Origin: Maribacter sp.
Lineage (GTDB): Bacteria; Bacteroidota; Bacteroidia; Flavobacteriales; Flavobacteriaceae
Assembly (NCBI GenBank): GCA_013001935.1
Contig: JABDKZ010000358.1
Coordinates: 1-6,762, forward strand
Direction of reading: 5' to 3'
DNA: 6,762 bases
The notes under the pieces are model-generated. The model was not told the DNA's origin and did not search any database. It was given only the letters and a program-made list of their open reading frames with translations. The stretch's first letter is position 1. Every line of letters starts with the position of its first letter. Shown piece after piece: positions 1 through 6,499 of this stretch. The position numbers and the translations under genes are program-made.

Positions 1-771
1 AGAGTACATATTATTGATATTAGAAGTGAAAGTTGGTTCGAGTACGGTCATATTAAGAATGCCGTGAACGTGGCTTCATCCGATCTTCCTGATTATTTCA
101 CCAACAAGATCAACCCAGCGGATTATGATAAAATAGTACTCGTATGCTATTCAGGACAATCAGCTGCCTATTTCACTGGTTTACTACGATTGGCCGGTTA
201 CGATAACACCTATAGTATGAAATGGGGAATGAGCTCATGGAGAGAGGATTTTGCCGAAGGGTCGTGGTTAAAAAATATCAAGAACGACTATGCCTCAAAA
301 CTTGAAAGTACTGAAAAAACCAAAGAAGAAAAAGGCAATCATCCCACTTTAAATACAGGGGAAACGGATGCAAAAAATATTTTAAATGCACGATTGAAAG
401 TACTATTCGAAACACCATACAAAGAATACATTATTAAATCCTTGGATTTATTCGAAAATCCTGACAACTATTACATCGTAAACTATTGGGATGAAACAAA
501 ATGCGAAGGACATATTCCTGGGGCATTGCATTATCATCCAAACGCATCTTTGGCAGATAATCTACTTACACTACCCGTTGATGAAAAAGTTGTGGTTTAC
601 GAAGAAACAGGTCAAAAAGCAGCCTACGTTGTGGCGTACCTGAATGTTTTAGGATATGATACTGGAAATGTCGCCTATGGGGCAAACAGTTTTATGAATA
701 GTGTACTAAAGGAAAAAGGCTGGGATGCATTTACAAAAAAAGAAATCAACATGTTCCCGGTAGTAGAATAA
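1..771 (+). CDS. Double-rhodanese-domain protein, 5' end outside window
   Basis: The reading frame is open from the first base, and the first residues (HIIDIRSE, then GHIKNAVNV) are the beginning of a rhodanese fold, so the true start and any signal peptide lie upstream. The GTG at 64 is inside the domain and is not a start. Domain 1 (about window residues 1-75) has the active-site loop CYSGQSA with its cysteine at residue 49 (codon 145-147), followed by KWGMSSW. A charged linker leads to domain 2 (about residues 150-250), with GHIPGA and a degenerate loop EETGQKA, where the catalytic cysteine is replaced by glutamate (codon 601-603). Rhodaneses carry sulfane sulfur on the loop cysteine as a persulfide, so domain 1 may be active and domain 2 probably is not. 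The protein is a diverged paralogue of the next gene: both end in PVV plus one residue and share the interdomain layout. The physiological substrate is unknown. By analogy with the paralogue it is probably exported, but that cannot be seen here. Confidence 0.88.
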   Translation, partial: RVHIIDIRSESWFEYGHIKNAVNVASSDLPDYFTNKINPADYDKIVLVCYSGQSAAYFTGLLRLAGYDNTYSMKWGMSSWREDFAEGSWLKNIKNDYASKLESTEKTKEEKGNHPTLNTGETDAKNILNARLKVLFETPYKEYIIKSLDLFENPDNYYIVNYWDETKCEGHIPGALHYHPNASLADNLLTLPVDEKVVVYEETGQKAAYVVAYLNVLGYDTGNVAYGANSFMNSVLKEKGWDAFTKKEINMFPVVE

Positions 772-803
772 AAAAATAAACAATCAATATAAAACTTTAA
801 ATC

Positions 804-1805
804 ATGAAAAAAACAGCATTATATTTAATCGGACTTTTACTAATCCCCTCGTTATTGTTTATCTCATGTGATCGTGGTGATGACATATTGGATGATAATA
901 ACACAGAAGCAACATTTACAATACTAAAGGATCATATGTTATCCTCAAGTTTGGATATCACTGACATACTCACCAATGCAGATGGGGAAAAATTCGTAGT
1001 CGGTCCCCCAGCAGAGGCCGATTTAACCGCTTTCCTCGCAAAATACCATATCATTGATATTAGAAAGGATACCGATTATGCCGCTAATCATATTGAAGGA
1101 GCTATAAATGTTGCTTTTGGAGATATTTTAACCGAAGCAGCGAGCACAACAAAACCAGTTTTGGTAGTTTGTTATACCGGTCAAACAGCCTGCTATGCAA
1201 CATCATTGATGCGCTTGTATGGCCATTCCAAAACCCGAGCTTTGAAATGGGGAATGAGCGGTTGGAATCCTACAACAGCAGGTCCCTGGAATAACAACAT
1301 TGGTAACGAGGCTGATGGACATTCTAATTGGGCGTATGCTAATGCGCCCACAAATGAAGTGTTTTCCGAGCCTGTAATCTCCAGTTTTTCAACAGACGGT
1401 TCAGAGATTTTAAAAGATAGGGTTGAACAAGTAGTGGCAGCCGGTTTTAAAACAGTTACTGGAACCGAAGTTTTGAATTCTCCAAGTAATTACTTTGTCA
1501 ACAACTATTTTAGTGAGACTGATTATTCTGGTTTCGGCCATATTAATAGTGCTTATCGCATTCTTCCGTTGACTTTTACAGACAATTCCTATCTGGGATT
1601 AAACCCCGATTCCAATGCCAAAGTGGTTTCTTATTGCTATACAGGTCAGACTTCCGCTGTTTTAACTGCATACTTGAGGGTTCTTGGCTACGACGCTTAT
1701 AGTTTAACATTTGGGATGAATGGTATGTTCAATTCAAATCAGGCTTTCACAACAAATCAATGGGGAGGTGATAGCAATCCAAAGAACTTGCCAGTGGTAA
1801 ACTAA
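804..1805 (+). CDS. Rhodanese-like lipoprotein with two rhodanese domains
   Basis: The 333-residue product starts with a lipoprotein signal peptide: KK, a hydrophobic stretch (residues 5-20) and the lipobox FISC with the lipid cysteine at 22. The residues after it (DRGDD, then more Asp) are acidic, resembling the lipoprotein export signal of Bacteroidota, so surface exposure is possible. Rhodanese domain 1 (about 70-155) contains HIIDIR, NHIEGAINV and the loop CYTGQTA with Cys123, then KWGMSGW. Rhodanese domain 2 (about 220-315) contains GHINSA and the loop CYTGQTS with Cys278. Both loops keep the cysteine, so both domains could carry persulfide sulfur, as in thiosulfate or polysulfide sulfurtransferases. 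Cys130 lies seven residues after Cys123. The start lies 32 bp after the upstream paralogue in an A-rich leader, and the stop abuts an ATG of the porin frame, which points to one transcript. It is the clearest envelope-anchored member of this module. The exact donor and acceptor are unknown. Confidence 0.9.
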   Translation: MKKTALYLIGLLLIPSLLFISCDRGDDILDDNNTEATFTILKDHMLSSSLDITDILTNADGEKFVVGPPAEADLTAFLAKYHIIDIRKDTDYAANHIEGAINVAFGDILTEAASTTKPVLVVCYTGQTACYATSLMRLYGHSKTRALKWGMSGWNPTTAGPWNNNIGNEADGHSNWAYANAPTNEVFSEPVISSFSTDGSEILKDRVEQVVAAGFKTVTGTEVLNSPSNYFVNNYFSETDYSGFGHINSAYRILPLTFTDNSYLGLNPDSNAKVVSYCYTGQTSAVLTAYLRVLGYDAYSLTFGMNGMFNSNQAFTTNQWGGDSNPKNLPVVN

Positions 1806-1829
1806 ATGGGAACTATAAAAGACGATAAG

Positions 1830-2870
1830 ATGAACAAATTATATATAGTATTTGTAATAGCTTTTATATGCTTAGGGAACCAAGTCTTTTCACAAGGCTG
1901 TGAAGGTGACCTTCCAGGGTCTGCCAATGATTCCATAAGCGGTAATAAACCTATTTTGTTTGGGTACTTGCAATCTGAATATAATTATACCTTTAGTGAA
2001 CCGGCTGAAAGTACTTTTAGGTTCAGGAGAGCCAGAATTGGTGTTAGAGGTAGGGTAATGGATGATTTTTCCTATTATTTTATGCTTGAAACAAGTCCGT
2101 TTATCGGTAGTACAGGAGATGCCTATATTATGGATGCTTTCATCACCTACGATAAATATAATTGGGCTAGGGTATCTTTGGGATCCTACAAACAACCGTT
2201 TAGTATAGAGTTAGCGACTCCTTGCCATAGTCTTACGACTATAGATAGATCAATCGTTGTAGACCAATTGGTGGCACCGCAACGTGATTTTGGGATTGGT
2301 TTGTTTGGAGGCAATAAATATACCAAGCTTAATTATTCCTTGGCCTTAATGAATGGTAGAGGTTTAGGTGTAGTTGACAACAATACAAATAAGGATATTG
2401 TTGGTAGGGCTACCTATAAAGTCACTAACTATTTAACTCTTGGAGGTAGTTTTAGGTATGGTTATCCCAATACGAATAGTGCTTCGCGTACTACTTTTGG
2501 TGGCGAAGTGGCCATGGAATTCAATAATCTAAAAATCCAAGGTGAATATATTTACGACGAAGGCGATTACAACCGTGCAGTCGGTGGTGGATGTGGCGCA
2601 ACACCAGTTGAACTTGGCGAAAAAAGGGACGGTGCCTATATCATGGTCTGGTATGATACTGAATGGAAGATTCAACCTGTATTCAAATACGAATATTTTG
2701 ACCCGAATATAGATGTTAAAAAAATTGGGTATCAAGAAATGATGACGCTTGGTTTTAATTATTTCGCAAATGATAATATACGGTTACAAGTAAATTATCA
2801 AGCGCATATCGAAACCCATATAAACGTAAACAACGATATGTTCTTGGCCCAAGTGCAAGTTAGATTTTAA
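1830..2870 (+). CDS. Porin-like outer-membrane protein (Porin_O_P / OprP-OprO-like)
   Basis: The frame opens at an ATG at 1806, directly after the upstream stop codon. The ATG at 1830 is preferred because it places a normal signal peptide at the N-terminus (MNKLYIV, hydrophobic core, FSQ near residue 22), whereas the upstream start adds eight charged residues. The resulting 346-residue protein shows alternating polar/hydrophobic strands typical of a beta barrel and ends in phenylalanine (QVRF), the usual outer-membrane C-terminal signal. RFRRARIGVRG (64-74), followed by a DDFSYYFMLE strand, and GSYKQPFSIE (118-127) resemble the phosphate-selective porin O/P family. It probably forms a channel for small anions or other solutes, but family membership does not prove phosphate as substrate. 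It is the last gene before the terminator and directly follows the rhodanese lipoprotein, suggesting that the two serve the same compound. Three cysteines in the predicted mature part (24, 132, 255) are unusual for an outer-membrane barrel. Confidence 0.85.
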   Translation: MNKLYIVFVIAFICLGNQVFSQGCEGDLPGSANDSISGNKPILFGYLQSEYNYTFSEPAESTFRFRRARIGVRGRVMDDFSYYFMLETSPFIGSTGDAYIMDAFITYDKYNWARVSLGSYKQPFSIELATPCHSLTTIDRSIVVDQLVAPQRDFGIGLFGGNKYTKLNYSLALMNGRGLGVVDNNTNKDIVGRATYKVTNYLTLGGSFRYGYPNTNSASRTTFGGEVAMEFNNLKIQGEYIYDEGDYNRAVGGGCGATPVELGEKRDGAYIMVWYDTEWKIQPVFKYEYFDPNIDVKKIGYQEMMTLGFNYFANDNIRLQVNYQAHIETHINVNNDMFLAQVQVRF

Positions 2871-2917
2871 AATTAGTACCATCGGAATTAGTTGAGTTGT
2901 TTTCATAAGTTAGGTTG

Positions 2918-2951
2918 AAAAACCCCCTCGGATAATTATGAGGGGGTTTTT
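2918..2951 (+). terminator. Strong rho-independent terminator after the porin gene
   Basis: A perfect 12-bp stem (AAAAACCCCCTC paired with GAGGGGGTTTTT) encloses a 10-nt AT-rich loop and ends in a T run. It lies 47 bp after the porin stop codon. The A run on the 5' arm makes it symmetrical, so it could also stop transcription from the opposite strand. It separates the rhodanese-porin unit from the Crp/Fnr regulator. The stretch between the porin stop and this hairpin shows no other recognisable element. Confidence 0.93.
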
Positions 2952-2963
2952 ATTTGTTATACT

Positions 2964-2971
2964 TACATTTG
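2964..2971 (+). promoter_or_regulatory. Candidate Bacteroidota -7 box for the Crp/Fnr gene
   Basis: TACATTTG matches the Bacteroidota -7 consensus TAnnTTTG. It lies between the terminator and the regulator start, where a promoter is needed. No TTG/TTTG -33 element is seen at the usual spacing: that position falls in the G/T arm of the terminator, and the TTTG at 2953-2956 is only 7 bp upstream. Initiation is expected a few bases downstream, giving a short leader of roughly 20 nt before the start codon. Confidence 0.4.
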
Positions 2972-2987
2972 TATTTCAAATGAAATA
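2972..2987 (+). promoter_or_regulatory. Inverted repeat, candidate operator at the Crp/Fnr promoter
   Basis: TATTTCA-AA-TGAAATA is a perfect 7+7 bp inverted repeat with a 2-bp spacer. It lies directly after the -7-like box and 10 bp before the regulator's ATG, covering the expected transcription start. Crp/Fnr dimers bind palindromes of about this length, so autoregulation is plausible. It is not the classical FNR site (TTGAT-N4-ATCAA) or CRP site. AT-rich palindromes also arise by chance, and I did not see a second copy in front of the other genes here. Confidence 0.4.
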
Positions 2988-2997
2988 GCAATTCTTG

Positions 2998-3648
2998 ATG
3001 TTAATAAGCGAACCCACTTTACGAGAAAAATTAGAAGAGAATTATTCCCATCTTTTTGAAAGTAAATTTCTTGATGAAATTATAAAAGTAGGCTTTCGTA
3101 GTTCAATTAAAAGAGGTGGACTTCTTATTGATATTGGTGAAGAGATGACCCATATCCCTCTGATCTTAAGTGGCGTAATTAAAATCATCCGAAAAGAAAA
3201 TAAGAAAGAACTGGTGCTTTATTTTTTAGAGCATGGTGACACCTGTGCAATTTCGTTCGCGAATTGCATCAATAGACAACAGAGTATTTTCAAAGGAATT
3301 GTTGAGGAAGATGTTGATATGGTTCTTTTACCCGTCGATAAAATTGATAAATGGCTGGTCAAATATGAATCATTTCGACATTTTATAATTGATAGCTATC
3401 ATTTTAGGCTACTCGAAATGGTTGAATCTATAGACGATTTGGCATTTCTTAAAATGAAAGAACGACTACTTAAATATTTAAAAAACATAGCGAATACATC
3501 AAATGATTTGAATCTTGAAATCACACATCAAGAAGTTGCAACTGACTTAAACACATCAAGAGTAGTAATTACTCGCCTTTTAAAGGAATTGCATGATGAA
3601 GGGAAGATATATTCAAAGCGGAATAAAATTGAAATTTTAGAGAACTAA
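2998..3648 (+). CDS. Crp/Fnr-family transcriptional regulator
   Basis: The ATG at 2998 is chosen over the in-frame TTG at 2995; the protein is then 216 residues, normal for the family. Residues about 25-130 form the cyclic-nucleotide-binding-like beta roll, with LSGVIKI at 57-63 and HGDTCAISF at 79-87. A dimerisation helix follows, with the MKERLLKYL motif at 153-161. A C-terminal winged helix occupies about 173-214, with the recognition helix around NTSRVVITRLL. The Glu and Arg that bind cAMP in E. coli CRP appear to be missing: the segment reads GDTCA, then RQQSIF. A cysteine pair, Cys83 and Cys90, occupies this region. Cysteines at the first of these positions recur, as I recall, in a Bacteroidota Crp subgroup found near rhodanese genes, which suggests thiol, redox or sulfane-sulfur sensing; this is inference. 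It is transcribed separately from the porin unit because of the terminator and probably controls that unit, itself or both. Confidence 0.9.
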   Translation: MLISEPTLREKLEENYSHLFESKFLDEIIKVGFRSSIKRGGLLIDIGEEMTHIPLILSGVIKIIRKENKKELVLYFLEHGDTCAISFANCINRQQSIFKGIVEEDVDMVLLPVDKIDKWLVKYESFRHFIIDSYHFRLLEMVESIDDLAFLKMKERLLKYLKNIANTSNDLNLEITHQEVATDLNTSRVVITRLLKELHDEGKIYSKRNKIEILEN

Positions 3649-3704
3649 ATAAAGCGATAACATATAAATGTAATTTCTAAACATAAGTTAAAGCCATAAA
3701 AGGA

Positions 3705-4700
3705 ATGAATAAAACCATTGTATTGAATAGCCGGCCTATTGGAATGCCTAAAATTTCAGATTTCAAGTTCAAGGATGAGACTGTACCCGTACTATCTGAT
3801 GGCGAAATCCTCTTAAAAGCAGTCTATGTTTCCGTGGATCCCTATTTAAGAGGTAGAATGAACGATGTAAAATCATATATACCCCCTTTTGAGCTTCACA
3901 AACCAATAACTTCCGGTATTATCGCGGAAGTAGTGAACTCTAAAAACCATGACTTCTCTAAAGGTGATTTTGTTTTGGGCATGTTGGCCTGGAAAGAGCA
4001 ACAGGTTTCAAATGGGGAAGGTTTACTGAAAGTTGATCCTGAAAAAGCCCCTTTATCAGCTTATTTGGGCATCTTGGGCATGACAGGAATAACAGCCTAT
4101 TTGGGCTTGACGGAAATTGGAAAGCCAAACAAAGGGGAAACCTTGGTGGTTTCTGGCGCAGCGGGTGCCGTAGGTAGTATCGTAGGGCAGATCGGTAAAA
4201 TTATGGGCTTGCATGTAGTGGGTATTGCCGGTACCGACGAAAAAGTTGAAATGCTAAAAACCGACTTCGGATTTGACGAAGCAATTAATTACAACACTAC
4301 TGAAAATATGGTCAAAGCGCTTGAGGCCACTTGTCCTAATGGGATAGATGTTTATTTTGACAATGTTGGTGGACCAATTTCAGAAGCAGTTTTGTACAAT
4401 ATTAACAAGTACGCACGCCTGATCAATTGTGGAGCGATTTCAGTTTACAATGAAACTTCGCTGCCAAAAAGTGTAAGTGTGCATACGTTTTTGATTCGGA
4501 AAAGTGCCTTGATGCAGGGCTTTATCGTCTTTGATTATGAAGAGAAATACCCAGAGGCCATGACCCAATTGGGAACATGGCTCAAAGAAGGCAAACTAAA
4601 ATATACAGAGACCATTCGCCATGGTTTTGATACCATACCACAGGCTTTCATTGATCTTTTTGATGGAAAAAACAAAGGTAAAATGGTGATTAAACTATAG
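3705..4700 (+). CDS. NADPH-dependent MDR-family oxidoreductase (CurA / leukotriene B4 dehydrogenase-like)
   Basis: The 331-residue product is full length for the zinc-independent medium-chain dehydrogenase/reductase branch that reduces the C=C bond of alpha,beta-unsaturated ketones and aldehydes (prostaglandin reductase 1, CurA, YncB-type). The N-terminal catalytic domain carries VSVDPYLRGRM (42-52). The family segment GMTGITAY is at 125-132. The Rossmann domain has the nucleotide-binding loop GAAGAVGS (151-158) and DNVGG (219-223). No cysteine/histidine zinc-ligand set is seen. No signal peptide is present, so it is cytoplasmic. AGGA directly abuts the ATG, closer than a working Shine-Dalgarno site would be. 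It lies 56 bp after the Crp/Fnr gene with no terminator between, so readthrough is possible. Its sequence is visibly less AT-rich than the regulator's and it shows no link to sulfur chemistry. A role in detoxifying reactive carbonyls is typical for the family, but the substrate is not known. Confidence 0.92.
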   Translation: MNKTIVLNSRPIGMPKISDFKFKDETVPVLSDGEILLKAVYVSVDPYLRGRMNDVKSYIPPFELHKPITSGIIAEVVNSKNHDFSKGDFVLGMLAWKEQQVSNGEGLLKVDPEKAPLSAYLGILGMTGITAYLGLTEIGKPNKGETLVVSGAAGAVGSIVGQIGKIMGLHVVGIAGTDEKVEMLKTDFGFDEAINYNTTENMVKALEATCPNGIDVYFDNVGGPISEAVLYNINKYARLINCGAISVYNETSLPKSVSVHTFLIRKSALMQGFIVFDYEEKYPEAMTQLGTWLKEGKLKYTETIRHGFDTIPQAFIDLFDGKNKGKMVIKL

Positions 4701-4722
4701 TTTAAAAGCCGCTCCTCAATTA

Positions 4723-6378
4723 TTATTTGTGCCCCTTATCATTCATTTTTCGTAACATTTCCTTTGCGTTCTTGGCAGTGGAACCATTAGGATCCATTTG
4801 AATGGCTTTGTTATAAAATTCCGATGCCTTGGTCTTATCACCGGCCTTTAAATAACCTTCGGCCAAACTGTCCCAAGCATTCGGGGAATCCGGGAATAAA
4901 TCGGCATTCATTTGAAATACAAAAATTGATTCCTGTATTTGTCCGCTTCCCAACAAGCGGTAACCGGCCTTATTGAATTCTTCTTCAAATTGGAAAAATT
5001 TGTATTTGGGATCATTGACCATCATGACGGCATCGGTTTTCAACTGCTCAATTTTCCCTGTCATGAACAAATTGGTCATATGATCCATAGGATCCAGAAC
5101 AAAATCAGTTGCTTCAAAAGACAAGGCCTCTTCAAGAACAGGGTCTCTGTTTGCAAAGTAATCAGCAGAACCCATGTCAACGGCAATATGGGGTGCCAAC
5201 CATTCACGGCCTTCCCACTGTGGCTTATCTTGCCACCAAGCAAAGGACAAATAGGCGGGAATCTTACTATTGGGCAACTCTACCCGATTATTATCGCCAT
5301 AAAAATTAATATTCTCACTGGTGGGTTCGCCAATAAAAATGGCATTGGTATAATTGCTCATCTCATTCACCAAATTTTGACAGGCCGAAAAGGTTCGTCT
5401 TCCGATAATAACAAACAAATTACCAACCTTGTCTATTTTCTTGGATTTTAGAATTCCCGTAATGATGGGCTTGTTCTTATAATTATTACCGCCCCCGTTC
5501 AAACGAACATCAATAACCAAGCGTTCAACATCATTGTCCTCAATAAAATTGAATAACCGATTATAAAATGTAGGGATGTCTTCCGAAGGATCATCCTGTA
5601 TTTGGCTGTGCCTTACATAAACGGTCTTTTGTTCCGGTAAATATTCATAATAATAAATCTTATCAAGGTTCTTCAAATAGTAGGGTGTAGAAGCTTGCGA
5701 TCTTGAATCCATCCAAATGCTATCGCGTTGTACAAGACCATAAGTAGTAGGGACTCGTTCCCCTTTAGGTAGTGATTTAAAGGTCTGTTTGAATGTCTTA
5801 CCATTGCTTTCCAGGGTCAATTCCACAGATTCTGAAAACTCCGTAATTATCCCTTGGGCATGAAGTACTTCAGGAATGCTTAAATAAATTCCGGCATAGG
5901 CCTTAAAAAACTGGTCGTTCTCTGCTGGTACAACGGGATATACTGCCTTTAGCGCCTCTTTAACACCAACTCCACCAATAGCAATCACTTTTGCACCCAG
6001 GGCCTTCTTATAATCCTTATGGGCTCCCTGTATGAAAAGGCCATCATTGAATTGGTAGAAATTTACCGGTAATTGATGAAATGCATGGGGCTGGTATCTG
6101 AAGCCAAGTACGGTATGCCCATACTTGAATGAGGCAACCAGTCTTGCAAGTCCAATTACGATTTCATGTTCCTGTAAATTGGGTATATCCTCATGTAATT
6201 TGGCTACTGCTGCATCAAAATCTTTGGCAGTGGTTTTTTTGAATAAGAATGGGTACTCCCCATGCACTGTTTCCTTGAGGAATTTAAGATCTTCTTGCCA
6301 TTGTTGGGTTGTGATGGTAGTTTGTGCTGCAGTATGTAATACCACAAAACCAAATAGGAATAAAAATAGCCGTTTCAT
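4723..6378 (-). CDS. Secreted S41-family peptidase homologue with C-terminal TPR-like repeats
   Basis: The 551-residue product has a signal peptide (MKRLFLFLF..., cleavage likely after TAAQ, residue 19), so it is exported. An N-terminal helical segment (about 25-90) ends in GHTVLGF (87-93), which resembles the GHT motif of tricorn-like S41 proteins. A PDZ-like stretch lies around 126-145 (AKVIAIGGVGV). The S41 core follows: VIDVRLNGGGN (288-298), then GRRTFSACQN with the presumed nucleophile Ser331, and GEPTSEN (350-356). The pattern Ser331 with His88 and a nearby acid fits the tricorn-like arrangement better than the Ser-Lys dyad of C-terminal processing proteases; this is read from motifs, not structure. 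Residues about 466-535 form two TPR-like repeats (NAWDSLAEGYLKAGDKTKA, then an NKAIQMDP end), a common tail on Bacteroidota envelope hydrolases. The substrate is unknown. Its 3' end converges on the oxidoreductase gene. Confidence 0.87.
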   Translation of the reverse strand: MKRLFLFLFGFVVLHTAAQTTITTQQWQEDLKFLKETVHGEYPFLFKKTTAKDFDAAVAKLHEDIPNLQEHEIVIGLARLVASFKYGHTVLGFRYQPHAFHQLPVNFYQFNDGLFIQGAHKDYKKALGAKVIAIGGVGVKEALKAVYPVVPAENDQFFKAYAGIYLSIPEVLHAQGIITEFSESVELTLESNGKTFKQTFKSLPKGERVPTTYGLVQRDSIWMDSRSQASTPYYLKNLDKIYYYEYLPEQKTVYVRHSQIQDDPSEDIPTFYNRLFNFIEDNDVERLVIDVRLNGGGNNYKNKPIITGILKSKKIDKVGNLFVIIGRRTFSACQNLVNEMSNYTNAIFIGEPTSENINFYGDNNRVELPNSKIPAYLSFAWWQDKPQWEGREWLAPHIAVDMGSADYFANRDPVLEEALSFEATDFVLDPMDHMTNLFMTGKIEQLKTDAVMMVNDPKYKFFQFEEEFNKAGYRLLGSGQIQESIFVFQMNADLFPDSPNAWDSLAEGYLKAGDKTKASEFYNKAIQMDPNGSTAKNAKEMLRKMNDKGHK

Positions 6379-6400
6379 ATACTGATTGTTTTATTGATTG

Positions 6401-6410
6401 ATACTAGTAT
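6401..6410. repeat. 10-bp palindrome upstream of the S41 gene
   Basis: ATACTAGTAT is a perfect palindrome 22 bp upstream of the peptidase start codon, in its probable leader or promoter region. It could be a regulator half-site pair, but it is short and AT-rich, and the flanking bases do not extend it. No convincing TAnnTTTG box was found on the minus strand between the transporter and peptidase genes; the closest is TACTTTTTG, one base too long. Confidence 0.2.
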
Positions 6411-6479
6411 GACATTAAAAAGTCAGATAAGTTACAAAAAGTAGGGTTGAATAGATATGTACAGTCCAATCAAAATAAT

Positions 6480-6499
6480 GGCAAGGTGAAGGTATTGCC
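6480..6499 (-). terminator. Weak hairpin at the end of the EamA transporter gene
   Basis: On the minus strand GGCAA and TTGCC can form a 5-bp stem with a 10-nt loop, followed by ATTATTTTGATT. It overlaps the last base of the transporter stop codon. The stem is short and the T run is interrupted, so it is at best a weak terminator. The transporter and peptidase genes may be partly cotranscribed. Confidence 0.22.

Noticed and set aside
64..66. GTG as start of the first rhodanese gene
   Set aside because: The frame continues upstream to base 1 and encodes conserved rhodanese residues (HIIDIR, GHI), so this codon is an internal valine.
1890..2195. 101-codon open frame on the minus strand within the porin gene
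   Set aside because: It lies opposite a clear porin reading frame, has no recognisable domain, and its composition is what an antisense shadow would give.
2529..2735. 68-codon open frame on the minus strand within the porin gene
   Set aside because: Short antisense shadow with no start signal or family resemblance.
2995..2997. TTG as start of the Crp/Fnr gene
   Set aside because: An ATG follows directly, and no feature favours the rarer codon.
3660..3671. ACAT-ATAA-ATGT inverted repeat before the oxidoreductase gene, considered as an operator
   Set aside because: Only 4-bp arms in very AT-rich DNA, unlike the repeat before the crp gene; chance is the simplest explanation.
5109..5309. 66-codon open frame on the plus strand inside the peptidase gene
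   Set aside because: Another antisense shadow of the same gene.
4939..5451. 170-codon open frame on the plus strand inside the peptidase gene
   Set aside because: Antisense to a well-supported S41 gene; no domain or signal peptide and a shadow-like composition.
6125..6385. 86-codon open frame on the plus strand across the peptidase start
   Set aside because: Cys/Ser-rich translation typical of the antisense strand of a signal peptide and helix region; no independent support.
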